Assembly (NCBI GenBank): GCA_013397695.1
Contig: VYZI01000169.1
Location: 966,688-1,030,687, forward strand
Direction of reading: 5' to 3'
DNA: 64,000 bases
Origin: Centropus unirufus
Taxonomy: Eukaryota; Chordata; Aves; Cuculiformes; Centropidae
Shown: positions 22,304-35,751 of the stretch, one piece after another
Position numbering within the stretch: the first letter of the stretch is position 1
Layout: each line of letters begins with the position of its first letter
Program-made: the position numbers and the translations under genes
Notes under the pieces: generated by a model
The model's input: the letters and a program-made list of their open reading frames with translations, nothing else
What the model was told of the DNA's origin: nothing
The model's database searches: none

Positions 22304-22399
22304 ACCATGGAATGGTTTGGGTTGGAAGGGACCTCAAAGCACATCCAGTTCCAACCTCCCTGCCATGGGCAGGGCCACCTCCCACTGTATCGGGGGGTT
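22304..22399 (-). mobile_element. CR1 3' fragment
   Basis: ACCATGGAATGGTTTGGGTT, GGAAGGGACCTCAAAGC and CTGCCATGGGCAGGGCCACC form the reverse complement of a CR1 3' end. Homology fades after CACTGTATCGGG. Confidence 0.9.
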
Positions 22400-23297
22400 C
22401 CATTGTGGGGTACCTGAGGTAGGACAGAGATGCTGGGTAGGGAGGCTCTGGACAGCACTGGCCCAGAAATTCCACTCTCACCTTCATGAAAAGGGGGTCT
22501 GTAAACCAGGGGACTCTTGCCAAGGATGCAGAAAAAGCACAAGCTGTGTTGGCTCGAGGTGGTTTTCACCCACGCAGCTGCCTGACACTTGGGCTTCCTG
22601 AGGGTAGGTGACTCGTGACTGTGGTACCTGGTGTCCAACGCCTTTGGAGCTCTCCAGTCCGTAAGCAAATTCCCATTTATTTATTTAGCTGCTTGGTTTT
22701 GTCTTATGTTTTTAGAGCAGCACTGGTGCCCTCTCGTGGTCTGCTTCAGTGAGCACTGACATCGAAAATGCCTGGTAGTGTAAAATAAGCATCAACACTG
22801 GAGTTCCTATACCGCCACTGGTCTCAGAAGTGACAAAGCACAAAGAAACTCTAGAGGGAAGTATGGTCAGGAGCTTCGTGTTCATCCATGCAGTTCCCTT
22901 GGTCCCCTGCTTGACGTCCTGCTCATCGGGATGGACCACAGAGGAGGTGAACCTTGAAAATCAACCAGCTCATCCCTCTTGTCCTGTACGATGTGCACGA
23001 AGGGCAGTTTTGTATGTGCAGGTCAGGCTGCTACAGGTGAGTTTGGTGCCTAAGGCACATTTCTAGGTACTTTTAATGCATTTGGCATGGTTTCTCCTGC
23101 AGAACTGGGTAGGGCAGAGTACAGGAGTCACTGCAGTGCTGTGTGAGGCTGGAGTTCGGATGATTAAGGGTGTGCATTAGTCATTTCTTGTTAAATCACA
23201 TTTGCACCTAAAAAGACATCAAACCCAAAGGCTTTGGCATGCCAGGAGGGAGACCATGACTCTTCAGAGAACGGACAGGGCAAGCAGACAAAGACAG
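22400..23297. other. Intergenic, nothing recognised
   Basis: Moderately GC-rich unique sequence. No gene, repeat or site that I can support. Confidence 0.5.
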
Positions 23298-23422
23298 ATC
23301 ACCTCTCTTTACAGATGAGAAGCTGAGGCCCAGGAGGACTGGGCAGAAATCGCCCAGGGAGTTTGCATCAAGCTGGGAAGTGAACTTGGATCTCCTGGCA
23401 CTCTGCCCAGTGCCGGACACAA
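23298..23422 (-). mobile_element. MIR/CORE-like ancient SINE relic
   Basis: Reads TTTACAGATGAGAAGCTGAG, then GCCCAGG, an eroded middle, GGGAAGTGAACTTGGATCTC and CCAGTGCC. This is the reverse-complement pattern of MIR-type SINEs (TTTACAGATGAGGAAACTGAGG ... GGATTTGAACCCAGG). It is much older than the CR1 copies around it. Confidence 0.6.
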
Positions 23423-24112
23423 GCCTGTCTGCTCCTTTAGGGCCCAGCTCATGCATCACTGAAGTCATTTGTTGAGTTGCCACTGACTTCATTTGTCAGA
23501 AGGAGCAAGGCCTTGCTGTGCATAGAAAGATGAGTCTTTCAAGCTGCATTTAACATGGGCTGCTAGGACCACGATGCTGTTCTGCTTTATGCGTTGTGTT
23601 TACATTGGTTTTCTTCTCTTAATCTTTTTTCTGTGATGTTGTTTCCCAATTTCCTGCCTAAAAGCCCAACTTTACATGCACACAAACTCATGTGATATTT
23701 ACGTTGCTGTAGCTTGGTCATTTTTTCCTCGTTTCATCTTGGAAAAGTTTTATTAGCAGCAGTTTTTAAAATGTGCCAGAAACACATCAAGGCTATAAAT
23801 TTTTTATTTTGTTTTATTGGTAAAAAATGTGAAAAAAATTACTCAGTGGAGTCCCTCCAAAGTTGCCCACTGACTGCAGTGAAAATAACCTGGGAAGGAG
23901 GTTACACAAATGTCTTGCTATGGTGGGTTGTGAAGTCAGGGGAAAGCCACAGCTCACTCTTGGGTTATGGTTTATCTGCTGATGTCTACAGCTTGGAGTG
24001 GGCCTTTGCCCATCAATGATGTAACTTTTTATGTATGGTCTTGCTATGAAATACTACATGACCATACCACAAACGCTTTGGCACATAACTTATTATCTTA
24101 AATGAATCAATA
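23423..24112. other. Intergenic, nothing recognised
   Basis: Unique sequence between the SINE relic and a CR1 copy. No supported feature. Confidence 0.5.
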
Positions 24113-24440
24113 TCATAGAAACATAGAATCACCAGGGTGGAAAAGAACTGCGAGATCACTGAGTCCAACTGCACCTGTCTGCCACTAAACCATATCCCCA
24201 AGCACCTCATCCACCTCGCTTTTAAATACTTTCAGGGATGGGGACTCCACCACCTCCCTGGGCAGCTGTTCCAGCACCTGATGACCCTTTTGGTGAAAAA
24301 TTTTTTCCTGATGTCCAACCTGAACCTGCCCTGGCACAGCTTGAAGCCATTCCCCCTTGTCCTATCCTCTGTTACTTAGGAGCAGAGCCCAGCACCCACC
24401 TCTCCACACCCTCCTTCCATGCAGTTGGAGGCAGGGATGA
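24113..24440 (-). mobile_element. CR1 retroposon fragment, 'ACCAGGTTGGAAAAG' type
   Basis: CATAGAAACATAGAATCACC, then GGATGGGGACTCCACCACCT, CCTGATGACCCTTTTGGTGA and TTTTTTCCTGATGTCCAACC. Reverse complement of a CR1 subfamily different from the GGAAGGGACCTCAAAG type, and a close relative of the copy at 35323-35742. Confidence 0.93.
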
Positions 24441-25810
24441 GTGCCCTCCTGCTTTATTTTCTATCTCTGCTATACTTTGTGTCTCTCAACCTCTTCTCTC
24501 CAGACAACCAGAGATGGAGCCATCCACAACAGCAGATACCATAAAACCAGTAATTGTTTGCTTTTAGCCCTTAGGTTTCTCCTCAGCTGGTAAAAAAGTA
24601 GGAGCTGTCTCTCCTAATTCCCTGGCAGCTGTTCAGACAACGAGACCAAATGATCCTCATACAATTATAACCTATTTCCCCAGCTTCCTGATTCTTCATT
24701 CTTCCGAGTTACACTCCCTTTCCAACCCTGAATGGGTCTTTTCTGTCTCACAAAGAAAATCCTTTCTTATTATACAGTGACCAGAAAAACACGTACTTTT
24801 TCCAGTGTGTGGTCTGCTGCAATGACCCTGAGATACTGGAGATGGTTCAAAATCAAAACAAAACCCACTTACAATTGTTCTTGGAATAAGACACTTGCAT
24901 AATTGTACTTGTATTTTTCTATGTTACAAAATTACTTTCGTTGCATTATGTATGCTGGTTTTGGAAGCTTTTTGTGTAATTCTCCACTGTTCTAATGGCC
25001 TGGACTTGCTTTTTAGAGAAAAACAGAAAATTGGAAATAGTTGAAATGAGGATGCCTTGCTTTACATCAGTCGTGTTGCTTTTAATAGAGAGGAAGTTTA
25101 GAACTGTTTCTTATGGTCAAGTGAATTCTAAAGGCAGAAAGGAGTATTTGGGAATGTGGGAGATGCATTTTACTCCCTATAATAAGAGATCAAAGACACT
25201 GAAGACTCATTCTGCTCTGAAAAGCCTGGTTTTGACCTTCCATAGATACACATAGGTTGCCCAGTAATTGTAGGACAAAGCTTGCCAATGTTTCCATGCT
25301 CAGAGCCATTTTTATTTCTCACACAAATGCTTTTTAGCCAGACTGATGTGGTCATGTTGGCACAACTCTGCCCTTTACTCAGTGAATTTGGGTGGACTTG
25401 ACCTCATTATTAGCCTTTTCCCCTGCTCTTCTTGCCATCAACTGACTTGATCTGCAGACAAGCCTGCCTTCCCTTGGACTACCAGGAGGCTCAACAGCCC
25501 TTCCAGAGCATCCGGGATGCACTGATACCATGGGCTGGCACCATTAGCAGAGCTTTACCATGCAGGTATTTGTTGTCCAGGGGGACAGAGGCACCTCCGC
25601 TGGCCTCCCACTGTGGGAGTGACACCAGTCACCTGGGAAATCTGTGGCCAGATTCTTCAGAGGGTCTCCATCTGAAGAAAACCTCCAGAGGTCTGGAAGA
25701 TCCTGTGTTTGATCTATGATCCTTGAGACGAAAACAAGATGGGTAAATCTGAGACTTACTCCGTATTTATTCAGCAGTGCCTGCGCTATTATGGAATCTG
25801 GTGCTGTCAT
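24441..25810. other. Intergenic, nothing recognised
   Basis: No gene or repeat I can support. Short open frames only. Confidence 0.5.
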
Positions 25811-26182
25811 GTTGTTCAGCCTGGAGAAGGCTGTGGGGAGATCTTGTAGCAGCCTCCCAGGACTGAAAGGGGGGCTATGAGAAAGATGGAGACAGAGCTT
25901 TTAGCAAAGCTTGTTGTGGCAGGGCAAGGAGCAATGGTTTTAAACTAAAGAAAGAGAGATTCACACTGGATATAAGGAAGAAATTTTTTACACTGAGTGT
26001 GGTGAAACACTGGCACAGTCTGCACAGGGAAGGAGTGGAGGCCACATCCCTGGAGGTGTTCAAGGCCAGGTTGGATGGGGCTCTGAGCAACCCGATCCAG
26101 TGGGAGGTGTCCCTGCCCTTGGTAGGGAGGTTGGACTGAATCACCTGGAAAGGTCCCTTCCAACCCAAACCATTCTATGATG
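25811..26182 (+). mobile_element. CR1 retroposon fragment
   Basis: GTTGTTCAGCCTGGAGAAGG, a TTTTTTACACTGAGTGTGGT block, CCAGTGGGAGGTGTCCCTGC and a terminal CATTCTATGAT. About 370 bases of CR1 3' region. Confidence 0.93.
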
Positions 26183-29100
26183 TCATGCCCGTCGAGCACC
26201 CTGAAGAGCTGTTATTGCTGACCACTGCCTGTGCTAGGGTTATTTTTGGAAAAACTACAGTATTTGAGAATCTGCCGTCTCTGTTTTGCAAAGAAAGATT
26301 GTAAAGATTGGTAAGGATAGGGTAAAGCTGCAGAATCTATTCTGATTGTAAAGGCCTTACTTTTAAATAAGCTCCTGAGTGGTATTTTCTAAATAATGTT
26401 TCTTGGTGCATGTGCAGAGGTGCAGAAACTTCCCTCTTTTGTGGAATGCCGTTCTCCCAGGTGGCCAAAGATCCCGAGACTTTGCACTGATGCAGCCAAA
26501 GCTGCGTGTTGGATTTTGAATGCACAAGCTCAGTGGATGGCTAAAAATCCCAGCCATGATCTGTAATAAATGACAGATGCTGTAGATGCTCCTGGGTGCC
26601 ATGAAGAAGGTCACAGAAGTTTGTTTCTAAAAATCACTTTTAATTTATCTTTTCCTCCTGACAGCTTCATGCTAAGAGTTGGTCTCCATTTGATGTGAAC
26701 GCTGAGAAGCTGCTGCAGGCAACCACTGATTGGAATGTACTCGCATTAGTCTAATTGCATGCTCTACCATCATCTGTTTGCAATCACAAAGAGGAAGCTT
26801 CTGAAGCTTGGGAATGAGAGAAAATGAAGTGACTTGACAACGACAAAACACCGAGAGTGCTTTTGGAGGCTTTCCCATCGCTATTTGTGAGTATGAACAA
26901 AAAAAGCAGAGCTCTTGTTTTTTTCCATGTCCTTCTTTATGCTGCACCAGTAACATAAATACATTTAACAAGTAGGAATGGTGATAATTAATGCAGGTCC
27001 CTAAGCACTGTAAGCTGATAATGAGTAAGAGTTCACGAATTGTTTTGGAAGAGGTTAAATTTGTTCATTATTAAATTAGTTGAATTAGTCAATTAGTAAA
27101 ATAATCCAATTATTCTCTCTATGGATATTCCACTTAGCTTATGAAACGTTCAGTTCCAGTGTCTCTGGCTGTCCAAAACCTGCCAGTTGTAAAACACACC
27201 CCTTGGATGTTTTACCTTTAATGCCATTATCCCATGAGTCCTTTTACATGCAGCAGGCAGAGAGAAATCCTAAGGAAGAGGTCAGATAAAGCTCCTCAGT
27301 AACTGAAGACACAGAGACTGATTTTGCTTCTGTTCAGATCTAACATGCATTTTTCTTTAAGATTATCATGTCAAACAAGCAGTGTGAGATAAGGAATCAT
27401 AAATTGATTTCTTTGAGTAATTGTGCAGGCTTGCATAAACTCGGAAACTTATTCTCAGTTGGGTTCCAGACTGGTGGAAAAACTGGAGGTAATATTTTAT
27501 TTACAGATGTCTCAAAAGGAGAGACTTGGTTTGTAGCTTAGATCCAAATCAGAAGGGTGGCCGAAAACTCTCGTTTGTGAGATGAATGATTATATAGTCT
27601 CTACTAAAGTTTCTTTAAAACTTTGCTGATGGTCAGTGCTGATGAGCACTCCTGTGTTCAAAAAAACCCTACCAACATAAAGTTGTTTCAGCTTTTTAGC
27701 AATGAGTTGTTCCTGCTTTTCTGGTTATGCAGTCACATCCACACAGAATTCAAAATAAGGGTATGGAAACGGAGGGAGAGAATAATTTTTTTCCTTTTAA
27801 ATTGCAATTTTCAATGGGAATCTCCCCCAAATCAAGTGAGCTAGGGATGATTTCATTCTAGGGATGAATTCTGCTACATTGCTTGCCTCCTTGCTTTTCC
27901 CTTGCCCAGGGGTCTTAGGAGGAGGTGCTTTGAACCACAGAAAACAAGGTTTGCAAATGCTGTGGAAGACCCCGTCGGGAAACAGATGGTTTCTCAAACA
28001 CAGAACTCATGGCAGGGGAAGCTTTGGAGCTCTGTCTCAGAGAACCCAGGTTTTGTTACCCTTGATTTGCTAAACCCAAGGATACATTATCCACTCTATT
28101 GCATCCACATGATCTCATACTAATCAAAAGGCTCATGTGGGACCTCTGATTCTGATTAAGCACTCGGGCTGAAGGGACCGTGCTACCATCCTACCTCACT
28201 GGCAGGGGTTTTGTCATGAGACATTTGTTATGTTTTTGAAGCAAATATTTCTGTGATAAGTGTTATATTAAAACCCACAAGGATATGAATAATCCTGTTT
28301 TCAGTGAAGAGTTTAAACTGCACGCTATAAATAAAACCAAGGCCACACATTGACTCAACGAGGTAAGAAAAGAACTATTCAATAGCTCTGTTCATGCTGC
28401 CCACTAAATGGGGTGAGGCCACGGGGGAAAATAGCTTTGGATTGTATCACAGAAATGAATTAGGATGGCACAAGGCAGCCTTAACTCTGGGGTTTCCACC
28501 TCTTTGAGTACTTGATTTTTCAACCTTACCATAGATGGGTGGAGGGGTGGTTATTGCTTTTGTTTTGTTTGTCATCATGCAGCTGAATTCCACTTGAAAG
28601 TACTTGGTGTTTTGAAGTTAATTCTGCAAGTTCGTTCCATCTATTTAGTTTCAGCTGCTGTTTTTCAAACTGAGCTGGGAATGACAAAATCTCCCTTAAA
28701 AGGATTAATTTCCTCATTGTGAAGTTAGACTCTGAGCTGCCATCTTCCTTTCTTTCTGGTCATAAAACTCCAGCCATCAGACAGAGATCAGCAAGTCTCA
28801 AATGAATAGGCGCCCCGAGGAAACCCAAATCCCCTCCAAAGCAATTGTATGGAAGTGACATCAGGGCTCAGACATTTCCATCTTGGCTATTCCGAAGACA
28901 CTCACTCAATAACGGGCAGCAGAGCCAGTGCACGCTGACTCTCTTTATAGCTCCCTCACTGGGAACATGACTCTTCCTAAGAGAACCACAGAGAGTGGTA
29001 GGTCCAAAAACCAAACAACTTTGTTCATATCCAAGGGCTTGCCTTCCAAGTCCAGGCAGTGTGCTGCTGTCCACCAGCCAGAGCCTGTGTGGTGAGAAAT

Positions 29101-29463
29101 GCCATGCTGAGACCCAGCCTGGTGATCCTGTAACTCTCTCCACATGAAGTTCTCTGACTCCTGCCATCAGCCTGGATGGATCTTAGATACCTTTCAAGTA
29201 TTGGATGACTAACTACCGGCTGAAAACCACTCCTGACATTGGTACTGACCCATCCTGAGAAGCTGCAAAAGTAATTACCTCTGTTGTATGCAGTTTTCCA
29301 TGTGGGATATTGGGATGATGATCTCCACTTTAGAGTCCTGTAAGCTCTGCAGATAGGAAATGAACTTTAGCGTCTTAATATTTTATCTCTTAAGTGTTTT
29401 TGGTAAATCTCTAAGATCATTGATTGCTTTGATACCACCTAAAGAAATTCTAGCACTCCAATT
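26183..29463. other. Intergenic, nothing recognised
   Basis: 3.3 kb of unique, mostly AT-rich sequence without recognised repeats or exons. It could include conserved noncoding DNA, which cannot be judged from one sequence. Confidence 0.5.
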
Positions 29464-29523
29464 TGGTCGGGCTCAATGATCTCAAAGGTCTTTTCCAACC
29501 TAGTGATTCCATGATTCTGTGAA
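29464..29523 (+). mobile_element. CR1 3' terminal fragment
   Basis: GGTCGGGCTCAATGATCTCA, AAGGTCTTTTCCAACC and GATTCCATGATTCTGTGA, only the last 60 bases of a CR1. Confidence 0.88.
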
Positions 29524-32225
29524 TCCCTACTTCATAAATGGGAAGTGGATGCACTGGGTGGGGTAAGAACTTCTTTTGTGCTTTCTTAGTGGGGCAGAGG
29601 TGGAAGAGAGGAACACACTGATGTTCCCAGCTGGTCTATTTTAGCTTTCCTCTACTCGTTTGTGCCTTCTGGGGAGAAAGTAACTTTCCCCAGCCTTCCC
29701 CCACCTCCTTAGTGATGTTTGCCATGTAGAAATAATATTTGGAAGAGATTGGGACTTCTGAAGTGGCTTCCATCTTACTGTCCTCCTAAGAGAACTTTAA
29801 CCTTTTATGAATGATCATATTCAGCTCCGTATAATCTCAAATCCATAAAAACCCAAGTCCCCTTGTGTTTATGTACACGGCAGCAAAACCTGCCTTGAAG
29901 GATAAAACATTGCTTCTCTGTGACTCTCCGGATTTATTGGCTATTAGGGCTCTTATAGTATGTGGCTCGCATTTTAGAACTCTGATTTCAAGCGTAATGT
30001 GGTCAGGAAACACAAAAACACGTTTATTTATGTCATCTGTTAAAAATCTCAACCTATGTTCCTGCTACTCTAACCCAATCTGTGTTTGTGTTGGAGATGA
30101 ATGATGGGTTTGTAGCTGCCTGTGTTTGTAGCCAGGCTGAATGGAATGATTCTGCAGCAAACTGTGTGTATGGGATTTCTTTTAAAACTTCTTTTCATTT
30201 ACTGCACGTGGCAGCTATTTCCTTCCTCCCAGAACCCACTGCCCGGATCTCAAGGGCAGCTCAGCTCTCTGGCTCCTATCAAGCTGTGCACGTGGAGTGA
30301 TGCGATTTATTGACTTGTTCAAGGTCATCAAAACTCCAGCAAATGTTTCATTCCTGCCGATACCTGATCACTGTTGCAAACTTGGATTTGATTTGCTTTT
30401 CCAGGTCTTTGGACCTTGCACATCAGCAGCTGCTTTGGCTGATATTTGAACAAGTTTTGCTTGTTACTAATCTTTAGGAAAATATCTCTAATTTCTCCTC
30501 AGACATTTGATAACCAGAAGCTCACATAAGATGTGAGATCCCTTTCTGTCCCTCTGGTAAAAGCTGGTAAAGGCGAAGCTGCCGCCGTAGCTGCCAAAGG
30601 AGAGGAGACATCAGGCTTGAAGTGTCTTCCTAAAAGAGGCCCAGACTTTTTAGGCTGTCAGTTTTGGGTGCTGGTTGACAGTGGCTGAACATGAGCCAGC
30701 AGTGGCCCAGGTGGCGGACAGCACCTGGCTTGGATCAGCCATGGTGTGGGCAGCAGGGATGGAGAAGGTCCCCTTGGGCCCAGCGCTGGTGAGGTTGCAC
30801 CTCGAATCCCTGGTTCGGTTGGGCATCTCACTGTTAAAACTCTTGGGAAGAAGGTGAGGATTCGGAGTCTTTTATAACCAGAGGTAACATCTAACATCAT
30901 AGCAAACCGTAGAGCAAGAAGAAAAGTCATCTTGAATCAACCACTTAAACCACTGACTTGCAGCCTTTGACCTGCAGGTGCCTGTCACTTCCCAGCAGCG
31001 AGGGCTACACCTCTAAGGCAAACTGCAGCCTCTGGCTACGGCCTCTGGCTGTGGCCTCGGACACCAGGCTGTGCTGCCTCAGCTCTGTTTCATGGATTCC
31101 TCAGCTCCAGCTGGCTCTGTGAACCACAGGCTGGGAAGAACGGTCTTGCATGGTAAAGCCCACATAAGCTTTTTTTGCAGCAGGCACAAAGAACTCCTCG
31201 TTTTTCCAGTCAAGAGTCCCTCAATAAACACTTTGCAGGAAGACATTTCTCTGTTGATCCAAAGTGACATATTTGAGTGAGCCCTGTTGGATGGGATGTA
31301 GCGGCTTCCCTTCTGTTCCCTCCTTTCACATGAGATTTATTTTTTGTTTTGGTACACTTGGAGTATTCCTGCGATGAAATAATGCACACAGCGATCTCAG
31401 CTGACCTTCTGTGTACCGTAAGAAACAGGTCTGACTGCCTTGAGCCCTGGGTGCAGAGGGGTTTTGATGTAATTTCCTGGAATGGGTGCAGCTGAGACAC
31501 TTCAGTTGCTGGGGCCGGCTCTGCAGTAGCCAAGCCCTCTTGGCATCAGCACACTTAAACTTTTTGTTCAGCAGATCCTGTGTAGGTGGACAATGAATAC
31601 TAATACGATGTAAATAATTTCCTTTTAAATGTGAAGGCTCCCTGATGAAAAACACACTGTCCAGGAACTCCCATTGAACAGGACACCCTTGTTGCCTTTG
31701 ACTTCGGTGACTGCAGGATCAAATTCTTAAGTTTCCAATGGGTTGCAAGTAAAATTTTGTTTCCCTCTGAAGCGGAGTGAGGGTTACCAAGGGAAAGAAG
31801 TGTAAATAATACAGAGCAAAATAGCCAGGGGACTCTGGGGAAAAAATCTGAGAAGGAAAACAATAGCATTAAAAGTCTTGCTTGAGAGTCCAGAGGTTTG
31901 TCAGAAAATCAGAAGCTAAGGTTGGTGGAAGGTAGTGGGATTCCTTTTGATGTAAACAGGAGGAGAGTTGATGAAAAGCTGAATTACTGTGCTTAGGAGA
32001 ATGCTCAGCTTCATGGTGTCTTGGGTTCAATTCATACTCTGAAATGTGGCCTGGACCTTCTTGCTGCTGGGACGGCTACACCTTGGGATTATTCACCCAG
32101 CAAGGAAATGATGTTTTAAGCACCTTTCTTTGGGTTTCTGTGTCTTACTGACATTGTTTCTCACTTCATATATAAGGACTCTTAGAATAAAACTAATAGG
32201 TGTTACGGTGTAATGGAACTCACTC
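29524..32225. other. Intergenic, nothing recognised
   Basis: Unique sequence with a locally GC-richer part near 30.5-31.1 kb that is not CpG-dense. No supported gene. Confidence 0.5.
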
Positions 32226-32672
32226 TGGAGCGAGTCCAGAGGAGGCCACGAAGATGATCCAAGGGCTGGAGCACCTCTCCTATGAGGGGGCTGAGAGAGT
32301 TGGGGTTGTTCAGCCTGGAGAAGGGAGAGCTCCATGAAGACCTTAGAGCAGATTCCAGTACTGAAAGGGCCCCAAGAAAGCTGGGGAGGAGCTCTTGGTC
32401 AGGGAGGGCAGGGGAAGGACGAAGGGGAAGGGTTTTCAGCTGAAAGAGGAGATTGAGATGAGATCTTAGGGAGAAATGTTTTCCTCTGAGGGTGGGGAGG
32501 CCCTGGCCCAGGTTGCCCAGAGCAGTGGTGGCTGCCCCATCCCTGGAGGTGTTCAAGGCCGGGTTGGATGGGGCTTGGAGCCCCCAGATCCAGTGTGAGA
32601 TGTCCCTGCCAATGGCATGGAGGTGGGACTAGTTGGGCTTTGAGGACCCTTCCAGCCCAAACCATTCTATAA
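32226..32672 (+). mobile_element. CR1 retroposon fragment
   Basis: GAGCGAGTCCAGAGGAGGCC, CTGGAGCACCTCTCCTATGA, TTGTTCAGCCTGGAGAAGGG, CAAGGCCGGGTTGGATGGGG and terminal CCATTCTATAAT. At about 450 bases it is one of the longer CR1 copies here. Confidence 0.94.
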
Positions 32673-34558
32673 TACTGATGTACAGAGTTTGAGTAGTTCT
32701 TTCATGAGGATATTTGTAATTCCTGTTAGCACTAGTTTAGCTAAAAAAAAAATCAACTGTCTATCTATCTTATCTATCAGGAAGCAGACCTCTGCTCATA
32801 CTGTAGTCTGCGTCTGCTGTTCTCATTTATTTTTATTGAAATCTGTTAAAAAATATGGAGAGCACTGCTTTTTCTAATAAATGTATTTAATAACTATTTT
32901 GTACTTAGGATGTTCTCCTAAGTGCCATCACCCGGCAAACAATCCGGTTACTCTTGTGGGACCAGGAATGTGTGCAGGGCTACCAGCCCAGGTGAGGCTG
33001 GAGGCAGAGTCAGGGTCCAGGTGATTTAAAGGAGCTGCTTTGTTTGCTGTAGGAATTCAGCCATCTCCGAGGTAGAACATCCCATTGGCTTAACACTGAG
33101 ATTAGTAACCAAGTCTTGTATATTCTCATCTCTTCATGCCAGCCCCTAAATGCACGCAGTGAAAAAACACCCTAAACCGTTTGGATAGGCCTTGTTAATT
33201 GGTGGTGTGCTTGAAAGAAAACCAGGGAGCAATTCCCTGTAGAGAAACGTGACAGTGCTGAGATAGAAGGTTTTAACAGCAACAGAAAGGGAGGGTCTGA
33301 ATGAGCTGTCTCTCTGGAGTATCCGCTTTATGGAAGTTCTTGGACATCTCTAACCAGTTCCGTGTGGGTTAGCTGTTAAGCAGCCTGGGTCTCCTGGGCT
33401 CCTTTGCCTTGTCCTGCCACAGAAATCTCATCTAACAGCACTGGTTTGGGAAAGGAGCCATAAAGGGGGAAAAAAGAACAGGCTCCTTTTGTAGCTAATA
33501 ACTTCCTTTAATTGGTAATTAAGCTGCCTGCTACTTATAAATGTCAATAAAGGTCAAAATATTTAGAAGCAGAATCATTTTAGTGGCTTCCCATTTCTCA
33601 TTGCATAAAGCTGCCTGCTTGGACCACACACGCGCACATTTGAAGATGGTTAGGATTTCCGACCCAGTCTTCCCACCAAGTTCTTCTAAAACGTGGCCCA
33701 GAAGGGGACAGAGCAGCTTTAGTCACTAGGAGGGAGGATGTGAACTGAGTCTACTGGGTGAGCATTCCTCACAGTTTGGAATAGCACCGCAGGCACTGGG
33801 CCTGGATCAGAGAGGGGCTGGCCAGATGGTGCTCTCATTTACTCTTTAATTCAGGGAAAGGGGGTTGCTTCTGGTCCATGTGTAAAAGGACTAAAGGAAA
33901 AAAAAACTGCCTGGTAACAGAATAAATGCCAATTGTAGCTTGAAGAGGAGAATTAGTCTAAATCCTGGTATTTCTGTGAAGCAGAGAAAAATACAGAGGT
34001 TTCTCTTGGTTTTGCTTGCAGTTCCTGAGTTAACAGGTACAAATGCCTGTTTTCACTTCCTGGATTTACCGATTCTGTGAGCACATTCTTCCCACTGTGA
34101 TTAATCCATTTACAAGGGGGCAGATGAGTGGACATTTGGCTTGGAAGAGCACAGAGAATGTGATCCAGAGGGATCTTTGATCTTTTCATGGTGTTTTGTT
34201 TCTTAAAGCATGTGTATGACTTGCAGGGGCTTGGTGTTTTGGGGACTGGAGCAATAGAGACAGGACTTTCACGTTACCCCTTTAGGATATGGCCTTCTTT
34301 TAATGCTTTCCCCAAACTTCTTCAGGAACCTCAGGGTCTGATTTAATTTCATGCCATAGAGGATGAATGTGTGAAGACAAACCTTACACTGCTGCGAGGC
34401 TCACCTAAATCCTGACGCTCACTGTGCTGCATCTTGGACCATACATCAGCACCCTCCTCTCTTCGTGACCTCTGGTTCTTGGTGACATGGGACCTGTGTT
34501 CAGACAAGTCCAATCAGGAGCATTTTCCTCTGTAGTTATAAAGGTTTGTTGTCTCTTT
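32673..34558. other. Intergenic, nothing recognised
   Basis: Unique sequence. A very short TCTA/TATC repeat lies near 32759-32779. No gene supported. Confidence 0.5.
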
Positions 34559-34700
34559 CATAGAATCATAGGATGGTTTGAGTTGGAAGGAACCTTAAAG
34601 CTCATCCAGTTCCAAGCCCCCTGGCATGGGCAGGGACACCTCCCGCTGAATCAGGTTGCTCAAAGCCTCATTTTCCTTGGTGCTGAACACCTCCACGGAT
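34559..34700 (-). mobile_element. CR1 3' fragment
   Basis: CATAGAATCATAGGATGGTT, GGAAGGAACCTTAAAGCTC, CAGGGACACCTCCCGCTG and an eroded end at CACCTCCACGGATT. Confidence 0.9.
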
Positions 34701-35322
34701 TACATCATGGCAGATACCCAACATTGTCCCTTTTCTATATTTCTGGGTGCCAAACATGTTTCACATGACGTGATCATCACTAGAGGGGAAGTTGCAGTAT
34801 GATGGGCTTGGGGAATGAGTCATCATCACTGTAGGAAGGTGTCAACTGATTACAGAGCTCTGACTGTTAGCAAAAGCAAGAGATCTTAAGTCCTCTTCCA
34901 TATTTCAGTCCTTAGTAGCCAAGGACTCTGTAAGGATTTTCCTTTTGCTATTAAATCGCATTTTAAGACTTCTATTCAACTGTTACCTCATGTATCATTT
35001 ATATAGGTTTTCTACAGCAAGATTAGATCCCAAGATCTCATGACAGAGTGTACAGAGTCCTCCAAAACCCACTTTCCCTCCCGTTTCCAGAGGTCTGGTT
35101 TGCAGTGTGGTCCCACAGACTGTTGATCACCACAAACAAAGGGATACTGGGCATCTGCAGGGGTCTTAATGGTGCTTCCATCATTCTCACCTGTGGTGGC
35201 AGGGCTCGAGGTCTCTGCTGCCTGTTCCGTTGCAGTTCATATCGCTTCATCTTTCATCAACTCACCCATAATTGTGCTAGGGGTAGTACTGTCTATACAT
35301 CTGTCTGGTTAAAAGCCAAATA
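34701..35322. other. Intergenic, nothing recognised
   Basis: Unique sequence between two CR1 copies. No supported feature. Confidence 0.5.
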
Positions 35323-35742
35323 TCATAGAATCACCAGGTTGGAAAAGACCTTTGAGGTTGAGTCCAACTGTACCTGTCTGACACTAAACCATGTCCTTAA
35401 GAACTTTGTCTGCCCGGCTTTTAAACCCCTCCAAGGATGGGGACTCCACCACCTCCCTGTGCAGCCTCTGCCAGTGCCTGATGACCCTTTTGGTGAAGAA
35501 TTTTTTCCTAACGTCCAATCTGACCCTGCCCTGGTGCAGCTTGAGGTCATTCGCCCTCGTCCCATCCCCTGTCACTTGGGCAAAGAGCCCAGCACACACC
35601 GCTCCACACCCTCCTTTCAGGGAGCTGTAGACAGAGACTCCCCTCAGCCTCCTTCAGGATGAACAACCCCAGCTCCCTCAGCTGTTCCTCATAACTCTTG
35701 TTCTCCAGCCCCTTCCCCAGCTTTTTTGCTCTACTCTGGACA
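35323..35742 (-). mobile_element. CR1 retroposon fragment, 'ACCAGGTTGGAAAAG' type
   Basis: TCATAGAATCACCAGGTTGG, then GGATGGGGACTCCACCACCT, ATCCCCTGTCACTTGGGC, GGAGCTGTAGACAGAGA and GCTCCCTCAGCTGTTCCTCA, ending TTTGCTCTACTCTGGACA. This is the best preserved copy of its subfamily in the window. A 204-residue open frame on the plus strand (35048-35662) overlaps it and is not a gene. Confidence 0.94.
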
Positions 35743-35751
35743 CAAATCAAT

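Noticed and set aside
22108..22668. 186-codon open frame on the minus strand
   Set aside because: Runs across a CR1 fragment and unique DNA, with no splice sites, homology or start context.
35048..35662. 204-codon open frame on the plus strand, the longest in the window
   Set aside because: About half lies antisense in a CR1 copy and the product has no domain features.
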